Notes: generated by a model from the sequence alone, not told the origin. A stretch of DNA of 64,000 nt from Zhengitettix transpicula (GCA_037074705.1 CM073596.1:12146501-12210500), one strand, 5' to 3'. Numbered from the stretch's first letter, positions 34,230-45,890 are shown. A program made the numbers and translations.

Positions 34230-35085
34230 ATAGGAATAGTAGCTTTCAAAACTAAAGATGGGCATATTCATTTGTCTGATTGGGAATTGATTACCTGCGG
34301 TGTTCCTCAAGGCTCGATTCTTGGGCCTTCACTTCTCATTTTTTATATTATATTCCAGGATTCTTCCATCCTCTTAAATCAATTCTCTACGTGGATGATA
34401 CAAATTTAGTGATTGCAGATAAAAATGTTGATAATCTTGTTATAAACGTAGACATCACTCTGGACAAACTAAATGTGTGGTTTAAAGTCAATTATCACTA
34501 ATTCTGGATACAACAAAGTTCCTCCAGTTCTCAGGGGACGGTAGTGACAACCTTCTAGAGAAGTTGTCGCCTTTTATGGGTCTTCAGGTTGACAGTAAAT
34601 CAAAGTGGACTCACCATGCTTGCTGAGGTTGTTACTGTCTCAGAACCTTAATGCAACATGTTGAGATCAACTCATCGAAAATGGTGTGCTTTGCGTATTT
34701 TCATTCCCTTGTGTGTTGCGGCATTGCAAATTGGGGCAAATTCTCCAGGTGCGTTCAAATATTCACGTTGCAAAAGCGTGCCATCAGAATACTTTCTAAT
34801 ACGGATAATAAATCCGTTTTTTAAAGTCTGCGAATATTAATTCTTACCAGTGTGTTTATTTTCAAAATGTTAAAGCTAAGCGAAACATGAATCTTTTACA
34901 AATGAAAGGCGAGTCTCACGATTATGACACTGGAAGTCGCACAGCTCTAAGATCTTTGCTCTCTACCAGAGAAGTATTCGCCATCCAGGGATAGTTTTAT
35001 ACAATAGTCTTCCTCCGGATGTAAAGAACAATAAAACTATAAGTCTTTTGGGATTTAGTGTAAAAATATTCTATTGAAATGCGCC
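34230..35085 (+). mobile_element. Non-LTR retrotransposon remnant (reverse transcriptase to C-terminus)
   Basis: Conceptual translation gives the RT block GVPQGSILGP (34299 on) and the catalytic box as YVDDT (34388-34402), where relatives have FADDT. The thumb-side words LQKRAIRI (near 34768) and YNSLPPDVKN (near 35000) follow. This order is typical of CR1/L2/Jockey-like LINE ORF2. Frameshifts, stops and a deletion between the first two blocks (about 20 codons where relatives have more) show it is dead. The 3' UTR may extend to about 35672, where TCCTCATACGAGGACTAATA can form a hairpin typical of LINE tails. Confidence 0.8.
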
Positions 35086-35154
35086 GGTGTTTTATTCAGT
35101 ACAGGAGTTTCTTTACCGTTCCCCTAATAATTAAATGTTATTTTTTTAAAAACC

Positions 35155-35322
35155 GCAAAAGTGTTCAATGTGTTGATAATAATAACTACTTATTTAATAA
35201 TTTGCTTAGTCTCTGTTGGTATTTCCTGTTCGTTTGTTTGTTTGTTTCATGTACGACCTGGAGTTTCTACAGGAAGGCAGATTCCTCGTCCCTCCGTTTC
35301 GTGAAGTGACTTGTCCGTCGCT
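35155..35322 (+). repeat. 168-bp inverted repeat, left arm
   Basis: GCAAAAGTGTTCAATGTGTT at 35155 to CACTTGTCCGTCG-type sequence near 35322 is matched in reverse complement at 36866-37032. Both arms contain TGTTTGTTTGTTTC/GTTTGTTTGTTCG and GGCAGATTCCTCGTCCCTC. It follows directly after the LINE remnant, so it may be part of that LINE's 3' region. Confidence 0.9.
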
Positions 35323-35786
35323 TTTTGTTTCTCCAATTGTGTGTTTTTTTTGTATATATTATTTTATGTCATGTTTAATTCTATGTTTTATTAAAGTTAA
35401 TTCTCGAATCATTAACTATTAATTTTTTTATTAGAACTGTAAATATTACATTATTTACCATTAGTATAATTAAATATTTATTATTTTTGTTATTATTAAT
35501 ATATAGGTGTTTTAATTATGTTAGAAAGGAAAATTTGTGATCCCGAATTTTAGTATTTTTATGTTAACTTCTAATTATTTATAATTGTAGCTTTCAATTA
35601 TTATATTGTATTTTTATGTATTGACGTGTCCTATTTCCTCATACGAGGACTAATAGAATCAATTCAAATCGTTTCTTTATATTAAAAGTAGACGTAAACT
35701 TTCTGATAATGAAGCACCTGAGAAATTCTATATTCTCTGTCTCCATATATCTATATAGATATATGTTATTTTTTCTTGTGTTGGCT
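35323..35786. other. AT-rich spacer inside the inverted repeat, possible LINE 3' UTR
   Basis: No coding signal. The segment up to about 35672 may be LINE 3' UTR. A palindromic ATATCTATATAGATAT lies at 35747-35762. Confidence 0.4.
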
Positions 35787-36278
35787 TATAAAAGACTCAA
35801 CACACGCTTGCTAGTGTGGGATGCATTTTTATACCGCATAGACATATGCCATGTATTTATATGGGGACATATTGAGTACCTTTGAGTTAAAAAAGCTATA
35901 CATTTTCCTTTATTACAAAATTCACATTTAATACATAGGTTTTAAATAAATATAAAAGACTAAAGACACGCTTGCTAGTGTGGGATGCATTTTAATACCG
36001 CATAGACATATGCCATGTATTTATATGGGGACATATTGAGTACCTTTCAGTAAAAAAAACTATATACTTTTGTTTATTACAAAATTAATATTTAATACAT
36101 AGGTTTTAAATATGTATAAAAGACTCAAGACATGGTTGATAGTGTGGGATGCATTTTTATACCGCATAGACATATGCCATGTACTTATATGGGGACATAT
36201 TGAGTACCTTTGTGTTAAAAAAGCTATATATTTTCCTTTATTATAAAATTAACATTTAATATATAGGTTTTAAATATA
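35787..36278. repeat. Tandem array, three copies of a 164-bp unit
   Basis: TATAAAAGACT starts occur at 35787, 35951 and 36115, exactly 164 bases apart. Each unit carries TAGTGTGGGATGCATTTT, TACCGCATAGACATATGCCA and TATGGGGACATATTGAGTAC, followed by a more variable A/T-rich part. The array is centred between the two inverted arms. Confidence 0.95.
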
Positions 36279-36865
36279 TATTCGTGACAAATTGGATGAT
36301 TTAAAAACACAAATAAGTTAATTCTATTTCCATTTTTCTTTCATTAAATTGTTGTTGGTTTTCCCTATCGTGTTATACATATTAAATATTTGTGATAAAA
36401 AATAATTGCACTCATTATTTTAATTTATAATTTAATTTTACAATTTAAGAAACAAAAATGTATTTGTTTAGAAATAAAGGGGAGATTATATATTAGCAAT
36501 GTTGGAAAAAGTGAAACATATAGGCTTTTTTTAACTGGTAGACAAACTCATGTCTGTGAACAAAATTCTGTGATAGTTGATAGAAATTTGATGTACTGAA
36601 ACTTCTTATAGACAAAAATAATATTTGTGAGATTCTCCTATCTCAAATTAAAAAAGTGTAACATTTCATAATAAGGGCGTGTTTGGACAGGATTTTAGTT
36701 ACACCCCATCATGAAGTCTACTCTCTGCCCTTTGTGCTCCTCTTCCTTTTGGTTTATTGTAATTTTTTTTAAAAAATGTTGTTACAGATAAAGTTTTAAA
36801 TATAATTGAATCTTTCTGTAGAATTTTGTGTCTGTAACAAAAGTTAAACCAAAAAAACGTATACA

Positions 36866-37032
36866 CAAACGACGGACAAGTTACGTCACGAAACAGAGGG
36901 ACGAGGAATCTGCCTTCCCGTAGAAACTCCGGGTCGTACATAAAACGAACAAACAAACGAGCAGAAACCAACTGAGACTAAGCAAGTTACGAAACAAGTA
37001 GTTAATATTAGCAACACATTGAACACTTTTGC
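36866..37032 (-). repeat. 168-bp inverted repeat, right arm
   Basis: Reverse complement of 35155-35322 with about 10 percent differences, ending CATTGAACACTTTTGC at 37032. The frames MYDLEFLQEG... and MYDPEFLREG... in the two arms are alike but carry amino-acid changes, so coding conservation is not shown. Confidence 0.9.
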
Positions 37033-37049
37033 ATACTTTATATATATAT

Positions 37050-37865
37050 AGTAATGCTTAAAAGCGATCTAATTTACTAAATTATTTAACAAATGATTAT
37101 TTAATTAATGTTACAATTAATTTGCCCTACGTTGGCACGCCGAAATTTAATAATTACAAAATTTAACAAACAAATATTTTATTTACAATTAGTTGGGCCT
37201 TCTAAGTAAAAAATTACATTTATATTTATAGTAAACAATCATAGGATTTTTAAATTAAATCTAACTATGAAGGTGACGAACGAAATCTGACGAATACCTT
37301 TAACTATCGTTTACAGACTTAATTAACTTGGTTTCTACTTACAAAAATGTTCGGCTGGTACCAGACTTAGTTTCCTCGGCTCGGGCACACAACTTACAAT
37401 AAAAAGGCCATGAATCACTGACTCTACACTTGATCGTTAAATACACGGTCGTAGTTATAGAATTTTCCTCCGGGAACTGGATCTGCTGCACCTCCGGATC
37501 ATCAGCCAGACATATTGTTACACATTGTCTTTATGTAGAAAATGTTGATCTCAGTACGCGTAGGAATCTTAATGTGGCGCTAATATTTGATTACTCTTAA
37601 CAGTTTTTTTACAAAGTATCTCGCTGTCCAAACTTTATACTTGGATTTAAAAACTAGTAACTTAATCGGTTAAATTTTATACTTAGGCCACGCTGTTCGT
37701 TACTCTAAATGTTACTTCCTCTCCCGGCTACAATATCAGACAGACTGTTCCAGACAGTGTTAGCGGCTCGCTACATAGCCCGCCGACACATTGTTGTCTT
37801 TGAAGAATTGGTACCGCTAACAATCCAATTATTAAAATCATTACTGGCCTCTAATTAGTATTACT
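37050..37865 (-). mobile_element. Solo LTR-like element with altered ends (AGTAAT...ATTACT)
   Basis: Between TA tracts, the plus strand reads AGTAATGCTT at 37050 and GTATTACT at 37865, where the family has TGTAAT and ATTACA. The interior follows the family: TTGCCCTACGTTGGCACGCC (37122), GCTGGTACCAGACTTAGTTT (37353) and GGCCTCTAATTAGTATTAC at the end. Its length is 816 bp. Confidence 0.6.
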
Positions 37866-37873
37866 ATATATAT

Positions 37874-38725
37874 TGTAATAATCAACTAATAGACTTAATT
37901 AAATGAAATATTAATCAAAAGGATAGAATTTAATTAAATGAATGATTAAACAAGAATTTACAAATAAAATATAATTTATTTTCAAATTGTGGCTTCAGGA
38001 ATCAAAACAATTACAATTAAAATTTTAATATCTCAGAGTCTTTACTGGGTTTGATGATTAGGACACGATAAAAATAGAATTTGACTAATTAACAATTCAA
38101 AATATTATTCGATTAAAATTAAAACAATAAATCGATCAATGAAAGAAAACTAGAAGAAAGCGAACGAACGAACGAAATCTGACACTATCCTTTAATTAGC
38201 GTTTACAATATTGTCATAGTTTTGGTTTTTTTTACTTACATACTGTTCGTCTGGTACCAGCATTCTTTGTTTCCCCTACACAACACGATAAATGCAAATC
38301 GTTATTTACACAGATTCTAGTTCTCACAGAATTTACACGCTCAGCGGCGAATAGAAAGCAGACAAATTTCCGAAGCCTTGGATAAACCTCTCCTTGGTCA
38401 GAAATCGGATGTCGTCTTCCCTTCAGTGTAAAATTGTTCGAATTTGCCTTATTACTGGAACTGATGATTTGCAGATTCTGTGTAGACTTATACTGTTATT
38501 TTTATTGATTTGAAATAGACTGCAAGGTATCTCGGTGAAAAATTTGTTATAACGTGCCTCCTTTCCTGGCTGGCTGTAGACGTAAACTGACTCAGACTTT
38601 CGTGCGCGCAAACGCCATTTCGACTTTTCGATAAAGCAGCCGAGCTCGCTTCTCCATTGTTGTTTTGCTCGATCAGACAGCTATAATGAATTTATCAAAC
38701 AATTCAAATTTTATGTCCAAACAAT
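37874..38725 (-). mobile_element. Solo LTR-like element, tandem with the previous copy, end lost
   Basis: It starts TGTAATAATCAACTAATA at 37874, only about 8 bases (TA-type) after the preceding copy. It holds CAGAGTCTTTACTGGGTTTG (38035) and CGTCTGGTACCAGCATTCTT (38250), and the same TTCAAATTTTATGTCCAAA word as copy 1. It then breaks into a short TA tract near 38726 before the expected ATTACA end. Confidence 0.6.
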
Positions 38726-39780
38726 TATATATATATACCCTCTCTGAGTCCACGTGTTAATATGGGGTACCGGAGGGGGGCGGGGTCAAGAGGGATGAGA
38801 CGATCATTAATCCACGTCACACTAGCGGTCCGTAGTTCCCTCGACTTGTGGAGTAGAGTCTTCAACCTTTGTGTCTAGATTGCATACGACCTCTAGAGGT
38901 CTAACGTCGCTGCAAATCAAAGGTACAAAGGCCAGGTGTCAGTCATCGCCTTTCGTAGAAATATCACCCGGCAACATTATATTGCCGTAAATCAAATGAA
39001 ATCAACTTCAAACGAGTTTCTTTAGTACGCCAAGGAATCGAGAAATTCAATTAGCGTACATGACGAAAAGTCATGTACAAATAATATTCCAAATAAATTT
39101 TATTTTGGATTTATAGTGAATATTTACAGTCATATCTCTCTCTGAAGCTATCAGTAAATAATTTCCCGACCAATCCGTTGATTTTACATGTAACTTGAAC
39201 TGATTTCGTGACTTGATGTTGTGAAAACGATAAGTTTTTCCTAAGTGAAACATAAGTGTATCACATTTCTTTTTAGAATTTTTTGTTGTTGGGGATTGGC
39301 TGTGAATTGACTCTGTTCACCCTTGGCTATACCTGTGTAGGTTCCCTTCGGATACTGTGTCCGTCACACGATCTGCGCGTGTGATATGTTATAAAGTTAC
39401 ACAACAATCTCCCGCTCCTTATCGCTGATAGAAAAAGTCTTGGATTACTAAGCTCACCTCAGGATGAAAAGAGACAGAGAGGCACACGGAGGAACTGAAC
39501 ACCGCCTCGTCGTCCCTTCATAATTGTGGGATTCGCGCGCGAGAGTTTCAAATTACTCCGCCACCGTCGTTGTTATTTTTCTACCTAAAATTTCCCGCTA
39601 GTTTCTGTATCAATTTTGTTTAAATTAACTATAATAACGGAAATGTTCACGAAAGTGCTGTATAACGGAGAATATGCATTATTGATGAACAAATCATTTT
39701 TTTCTTTCATTTGTGAAGGTGAATAACTTGATTTACGTGTATTTCGATCAGAAGAAAAGTGTACCCGGGGAAAGAAAGGT
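38726..39780. other. Unassigned, mixed composition
   Basis: 38740-39060 and 39290-39560 are GC-richer and repeat-free. A 14-bp palindrome GACCTCTAGAGGTC lies at 38889-38902. Minus-strand frames of about 60 codons are not recognised. No repeat assignment. Confidence 0.4.
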
Positions 39781-40342
39781 CTACGAGGGCTTTTCTCTCG
39801 CAGGCATTACCTGGGAGGGATATTCTCTCGCAGGCAGAACCTTGTAGGAGAGACACTAAGAGGCTACCTTTGGTGATGTCTTTTCCACTCCGTTTTTGAA
39901 CTAAGGTTCCCACAAGCCGAGGCACCTCGGACTGTTTTGAGAGGTGTATGTTCCGGGTTCACAGACCTTGGACATACGGTAAGAGTTGTTCATTGCTCCC
40001 ATTGGAACAGTGGGCCAGCTGCCTCCTAAGCTGGTCAAGGTACGGAGAAGGGAATCCTGCGTCTCCACAGCAAACTCTTCTCCCGCTATCAAAAGAGCGT
40101 GGGACAAGTACCCAATGCCCGACCTACCTGATGCAGGTTTTTCTATGGCATTACTGTTAGGCGAATGCCGGGTAGGATCCTTGAACTATAGCCCAGGGGC
40201 CCTAGTTAACCCTTGGCTACCTTCCTCTACCCTTCCACATCCCCCCTTTCAAATCCCTTCCTATACTATTAAAGGGAAGTTGTCACCATGTGGATTACGC
40301 TCAAGTAGCCTGTTACCTTAAAAAAAAGAAAAAAAGAAAAGT
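39781..40342 (+). mobile_element. R retroposon copy 2, full length
   Basis: About 562 bp. The 5' part has two CTCTCGCAGG repeats (39795-39840). The body has GCCAGCTGCCTCCTAAGCTG, GATGCAGGTTTTTCTA and GGGGCCCTAGTTAACCCTTG. The 3' end is GTAGCCTGTTACCTT with an A-rich tail (40319-40342). The sense frame 39986-40321 (111 codons) and an antisense frame 39901-40107 both persist in other copies. I see no tRNA-like head, so SINE type is unproven. Retroposition is inferred from the tails and from repeated truncations. Confidence 0.75.
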
Positions 40343-40396
40343 GTCAATAATTCTGTAAGTCGACACCAATATTAAAATTATAAGAAATAAAACTAA

Positions 40397-40967
40397 GAAC
40401 AAGGCTGCCTGCGAGGGCTATTCTCTCGCAGGCAGTACCTGCAAGGGATGTTCACTTGCAGGCAGAACCTTGTAGGAGAGACAGAAAGGGGTACCTTTGG
40501 CGATGCCTTTTCCTCTCTCCGTCTTTGAACTAAGGTACCCACAAGCCGAGGCACCTCGGCCTGTTTTGAGAGGTGTATGTTCCGGGGTCGCATACCGTAA
40601 GAGTTGTTCGCAGTACCCATTGGAACAGTCAGCCCGCTGCCTCCTAAACTGGTCGAGGCACGGAGAATGGAATGCTGCGTCCCTACAGCAAACTCCTCTC
40701 CCGCTATCGGAAGGGCGTGGGACAAGTACCCAATGCCCGACCTACCTGATGCAGGTTTTTCTAGGGTTTTCCCTGCATTTATTTAGGCGAATGCCGGGTA
40801 GGATCCTTAAAATATAGCCCGGGGGCCCTAGTAACCCTTGGCTACCTTCCTCTACCCTTCCACATCCCCTCTTTCAAATCCCTTCCTATACTATTAAAGG
40901 GGAGTTGCCACCATGTGTATTACCCTCATGTAGCTTGTAACCCTAAAAAAATTAATAAAAATAAAAC
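40397..40967 (+). mobile_element. R retroposon copy 3, full length
   Basis: Same orientation as copy 2 and separated from it by about 55 bases. The 5' end AGAACAAGG-TGCCTGCGAG also occurs in copy 8. Two hairpins follow: TGCCTGCGAG/CTCGCAGGCA (40406-40434) and CCTGCAAG/CTTGCAGG (40438-40462), each with a 9-base loop. The tail is A-rich (40945-40967). It has frames on both strands (40497-40817 plus, 40393-40725 minus). Confidence 0.8.
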
Positions 40968-41559
40968 TAGACATTTAAATTGAAAATATAAAGGACGTGT
41001 ATGTTTAATTTTTTAAGTGTATAGTAATTATAAAATGTCGATACTATGGCTTGAAGAAAATTTGGATATACTAATGTGGTAATCTTTGTGAATGTCGGCG
41101 TAGATGCAATAAAATATTTGTAGAGAGAACATATTTAATCTTTCCGTCAGTGCGATTTTTTGGTCAATACTGGTCAATAAGGGATAGCGCTCAATTCAAC
41201 TGCAAATGTCACTACATGTCTCTACCGATTGGTGTCCAGCGAGAGAAAACTCGGCAGATTATTATAATCTTTAGGGAGGTCTCCCAGGGGTTCCCTTTCT
41301 CTTGGCTTATGTACATTCCTCTCGACACGCCACGCCACATTCGTACTCAGTGTTTGCTCTGGAAGGCCACAAGAGGCTCTCCAGCACTCACAAAGGTCCT
41401 CCGCCACCTGGAACCAAAACATTTGCTGCTATTGTTAGCTGTGACTCGGCGAAATGCATGGGGTGGAGGTTACCTACAGCCATTCCGTGACAACTTCAGA
41501 TTTTATTTCCAGACGCCGCAACGAGTCCTAAACCAGGGAGGATGACACTATTGTACGAG
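40968..41559. other. Unassigned, with a 131-codon frame
   Basis: A plus-strand frame at 41150-41545 (131 codons) overlaps shorter frames on both strands. Its 3' part is GC-richer. I recognise no domain. As it lies just upstream of a LINE RNase H remnant in the same orientation, it may be decayed LINE sequence; that is inference. Confidence 0.3.
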
Positions 41560-42062
41560 AAATATAGGCAACAAAATTTTTAATGAGATGAGAGGGATTT
41601 TGAATCTGAGTTTTATCCAAGAAGAATTTTATTACCTTATTATGGCTATTCTAAATAGCAATAATAAAGAAATGGAAGGATGGACACCGGCACACAGAGG
41701 AATAGAGGGAAACGAAAGGGCCGACTAAAGTGCAAAGATGGGGGAATCCCAACAAAAGAATAAAAACAACAGTCAAATATGTTGGGGAACTATGCCAGAA
41801 TGCTGGAGAAAAAATGGTAACAAGTGTAGAAAAGGAAGGAATGAGGAGATTTTTCACAAGGAAGTCGAAAACTTCCAGGAAATATCCTACGCGAGCAAGG
41901 CTGCAGTGACGATCCAGCATGTCCTCTACGACTGCCTAAAGTACGACATGACTTAGAAGAGCCACAATTCAGAAATACACGAGAAGGGAGATATGTATCT
42001 CAGCAGCGGCAGTAAGTAACCTGCGAAAGTTTAACAAGGAAACGGGCATTCAAGATCTAATC
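41560..42062 (+). mobile_element. Non-LTR retrotransposon remnant (RNase H domain and C-terminus)
   Basis: The translation GWTPAHRGIEGNERAD (41678-41725) matches the C-terminal RNase H motif HxGIxGNExAD of I/Jockey/R1-like LINEs. A stop follows directly. Further on, HVLYDCLKYD (near 41918) and FNKETGIQDL (near 42031) fit the C-terminal tail. No reverse transcriptase lies upstream. This is a different LINE type from the one at 34230, which shows no RNase H. Confidence 0.7.
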
Positions 42063-42117
42063 TAAATAGACAATGAGACTAAGAATAAAATGTATACTTA
42101 ATATAAACTAATTGTAA

Positions 42118-43312
42118 TCTATATAATAAAAAAGGATGTATATTTGTATGTATGGATGGATGGATGTATGTATGTATGTATTTACGTTGTTCTTTATACA
42201 AATTTTATCGCGTGTACAGAATTCAACAAAAATTGGTATATATATTCTGCCAAAATCGAGAACCGGTACTGTGGGGTTGAGAAACCCCTAGAATAAACGT
42301 GGAAATAATTATAATTGAAATAAGTTACGAATTAGTGTTAAATTACTGCGCGAGACGATGACGTCATAAGTTTTCAAGACATTGACGCATCCTAAATATA
42401 GTTTTGTATTTCGTAATGAAATAAAGCAGAAATATTTTGATTGAATAAAAAGTAAAATTTTTTCCAGTATTACTCCATCGAATAGTAATAAAAAACAATA
42501 CGAAACACTTTACCATCCTTGCGCAAAGTTAATTTGGAATAGTTAATTATCCCGCTATCTTTGATAAATCCAATATGGCGCCTTATAATACATTCAAATG
42601 TGTGTCGGTCGAGATTTATAAAATTTCATAATATAACGTACTATTGTATCCTGTATAATATTTCAGAAGATAATAAGATTTGTCTAAGGTACGACTGCTG
42701 AATTATATGTTTGTAACTATAAAAGTATTGAAAATGACGTACGGAACTCCGAAAGTTTTTATGGTCGTTATTCAATTAATGCACTATCAGTCAAAGGTAT
42801 GTACAGAAATAGGAACATTTTAATTGAATTAAAAGTACAATTAATTATACTTTACGCAACGTATTTCTATAAATTTGTATAAATGTAAACAAATTATTGC
42901 GTGCAATTTGTGTCGTGAAACAAAAATTTGAGGTTAGGATAGCAATATTTTTGGGAACGACGTTATAGATGTTCAATTTCTGAGAAATGAAGCTGAGCAA
43001 AAATATTTTGATTGAATAATAAGTATAATTAAAACTACCAATACCACATCGAGTGATAAATATAATTTATTATTAAAGGTTATACAATCCATGGCATTAA
43101 TTTTCTTTTAAATAACTTGACTTTTGACGTGGAATATTTAACGGGATCAGGGACCAATATGTTTCCCAATTATATCTTGCAATACGCACTGGAAGATACA
43201 TAGAATTATGATAAAAACAATAGTTAAATGTTCAAAATTGATATTTTTTTATTGAAGACAGCGTATTTCGTAATGTTTTGCACATCTCGGGCAACGCCGG
43301 GCACCCAGCTAT
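42118..43312 (+). mobile_element. Long non-autonomous Helitron (H8), about 1.2 kb
   Basis: Starts TCTATATAATAAAAAAGGAT after an A, then GTATG/GGATG repeats. TGACGTCA lies at 42359-42366. The 3' end is CGGGCAACGCCGGGCACCCAGCTA followed by T (CTAT rather than CTAG, as in H1). The extra block 43075-43200 (TTTTCTTTTAAATAACTTG) is shared with H11, defining a subfamily. No coding frame. Confidence 0.85.
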
Positions 43313-44875
43313 TAGTAACTTAATATAGTAGGCATGGATAGTCGGCAATGACTTTTATGTTGACGCGACTTTCAAAAATAATTTTAAAAAAAAATGAATT
43401 TCGTCGTTTGTTGCCTTCAAGTCATCATGACATTAGATTTAAATCAATGTCTTGAGTTATACAGAGTCAAAATACTGGGCGATAAAAATGGATGAATAAT
43501 ACTGGCATAAATTCCGTTCTCCAACGTCATGCGTGTTATTAAATTTTTTCATTATCGAAATCAGTATTTCCATTCTGTAAGTTTAAATTCGCGTGATTCG
43601 TCTAGTGATAGACCGACGCCTGTTCGAGGTCTTGCAGTAGAATGTGCGTGGGCGCGTGCTTCGACGTTCCCACGGTCTCTGGAGAGGAAGGAAGTGGTCT
43701 TCCCTTTCCAGCGAGCACTTTGCTACGTGAAGTGCGTCCGTCGTATTCACAGGACACGATGACAAATGTAACTCGACCTTTCCCTCTCAAGGAGACAGAC
43801 CACTTATAGGGACGACACAGTTAAGCGCCCATTGTTGCAATAACCTGCTGGTTCTCAGATTGCTTTGATTGGCGGAATTCCTCACAATCGGTAGAAGCCA
43901 AATTTTTATCAATAAAATGGAACTGAAATGTGTGTGTCGGGTGTCCCTGGGACTGAAAGAAATAAAATACATTCTACAACGCAACCGTGGTTTCCTTGCG
44001 ACATTGCCATGATGAACATCATTCTAAAAGTTTTCCAGGCATTAACTTTACGTACAGTTTCTGATTTGATGGGATTAGTTACGTCGAGATACCTAAGTTT
44101 GCCAGAATTAGCCTACGACAGACTTGATACTTTTTCTGAAGACATGAGACGTGGTCACGTCAGAGTTTCCACCAACATTGCAAAGCGCTCTGAGCGCTGT
44201 CCTGTGGTCTGATCGACAGAGATGAATCGGAGCCCATATTAAAATCTCTATACAGTTCATATTTGTTCTAAAATTATTTTCCTTTGCTTAGCCTGAAAGG
44301 AAATTCCATGGCGCATCGAATCCTAATTATCAGACAGTACCTGAAACATAACGGAGTAGGCAAACCTCTTATTTCTTGAACAATACACTCCGGACCACCC
44401 CTGAATATCAGTCCCTTCCCGCATTTCACTTAATTTGTTGGCCGTTTTTGCCCTCGAGGAGATTCCAGCGTTCATGACCCAATATCCCAGGCCATATCGT
44501 TGCCGTAATAAACGGTTTCGTGGTCGGTGATCCTCACGGTCTGATGGTAGATGTCCCGACGTTCAGGTTGATGTTGCCTCGGTCGACGCTTTCCGTTTGA
44601 ATTTGACGGTAATATCTATCAGAGACGCAGGGCGTGCCACTCTAAATACATAGCTGAAGAACCCCCTCGGGCAGACCAGGGTCTGGAACGAATCCTACCC
44701 ACCCTCCTCTCGTCAAAAGAGCAGGACAACAATGGAAGTCACGTCACCGTACATCGCCGGGCAGGGGGGGGGGGTAAAAAAAAAGAAAGTGGAAACAAAA
44801 GAGCTAATTGAAACGTTTTGAACAGTGGGTCGAAGTGGAACATTCAATTTGGAGATGTGAGATTCAGTCTTCATC
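43313..44875. other. Unassigned 1.5-kb stretch, partly GC-rich
   Basis: 43529-43762 and 43928-44212 (plus) hold 77- and 94-codon frames, mirrored by minus-strand frames. None is recognised. 44300-44770 is repeat-free and GC-richer, without long frames, and ends in an 11-G run (44764-44774). It may be host-unique DNA. Confidence 0.35.
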
Positions 44876-45205
44876 GCCTAAAGAAATGCATAAAAAACCC
44901 TAGAAAAATCTGTATCAAGTAGGTCGGGCATTGGGTACTTGCCCCACGCCCTTCCGATAGCAGGAGAGGAGTCTGCTGTGGGGTCGCAGCATTCCCTTCT
45001 CCGTACCTCGACCAGTTTAGGAGGCAGCTGGCCGATTATTCCAATGGGAACAGCGGACAACTCTTACCGTATGCCCAAGGTCTGTGACCCCGGAACATTC
45101 ACCTCTCAGAACAGGCCGAGTTGCGTCGGCTTGTGGGAACCTTAGTTCAAAAATGGAGAGGAAAAGGCATCCCCAAAGGTAGCCCGTTCGTGTCTCTCCT
45201 ACATG
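44876..45205 (-). mobile_element. R retroposon copy 4, tail side missing
   Basis: It has GTAGGTCGGGCATTGGGTAC, GGAGGCAGCTGGCCGATTAT and CCTTAGTTCAAAAATGGAGA up to GTGTCTCTCCTACA. In the element's sense (minus) the last 300 bases and A tail are absent. This is not simple 5' truncation, so a later deletion or recombination is likely. Confidence 0.75.
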
Positions 45206-45890
45206 TAAATATTACAGTGTTAAATAAGTGCAATTTCACCTTCAGACTTGAAGAGAATCTGGCCTTGACTCTAATTGATTTCAATTTACTGTTGAACATG
45301 ACTGGCTTCCTGCGGAAGGCATAATTCTAGGGCGCCACATTTTCGCCGGATGTGCTAACACGTTATTGGGACAACACAAAATGCGCCACAACAATCGCAA
45401 ATTACTCTTCGGATGGTAACTTCATGGGATGGATTCTTGAAGCTTATCACAACAGAAATGCACAGACATACTTTTACTATTCCATTAAGGTTTATTGTAT
45501 CTAATGGATCCTTAAGGTTTGAAAAACATCAGGCAGATTCCCACAGAGATAATTTACGATTCGCGTGTCTTCTAAATGGATTAAGATGTTCCTTGATCTT
45601 CTTCTACTTGTGACACGCAAACATTCTCTGCTGTATGAAACGGAATAAAATTGGAGAAAGTTCCCTACTTCCTTCAGAAATACGCTTTTTTAGAGCATTT
45701 TGCAAAATTTTAGCAGAAATAACACTGATGTCCTTTGACCAATATATTAATGAATAAAAGAGGCACTATTTAATTTAGAGGGCTGCCTAAATTTTAAAGT
45801 ATAATATTTCAATATTTCAGGTACTTTCAATGTTGTGAATTTCTTACAGTAATTTAAGCAACTACGAATATTATTATATACTAGCTGGGT
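45206..45890. other. Unassigned stretch
   Basis: Plus-strand frames of 66-67 codons (45121-45324, 45413-45613) are unrecognised. 45350-45620 has the look of decayed coding sequence, but I cannot name it. Confidence 0.35.

Noticed and set aside
38889..38902. 14-bp palindrome GACCTCTAGAGGTC
   Set aside because: Too short to be notable in 64 kb without a supporting context.
41651..41920. 89-codon hydrophobic minus-strand frame
   Set aside because: It is antisense to the LINE RNase H remnant, which explains the sequence better.
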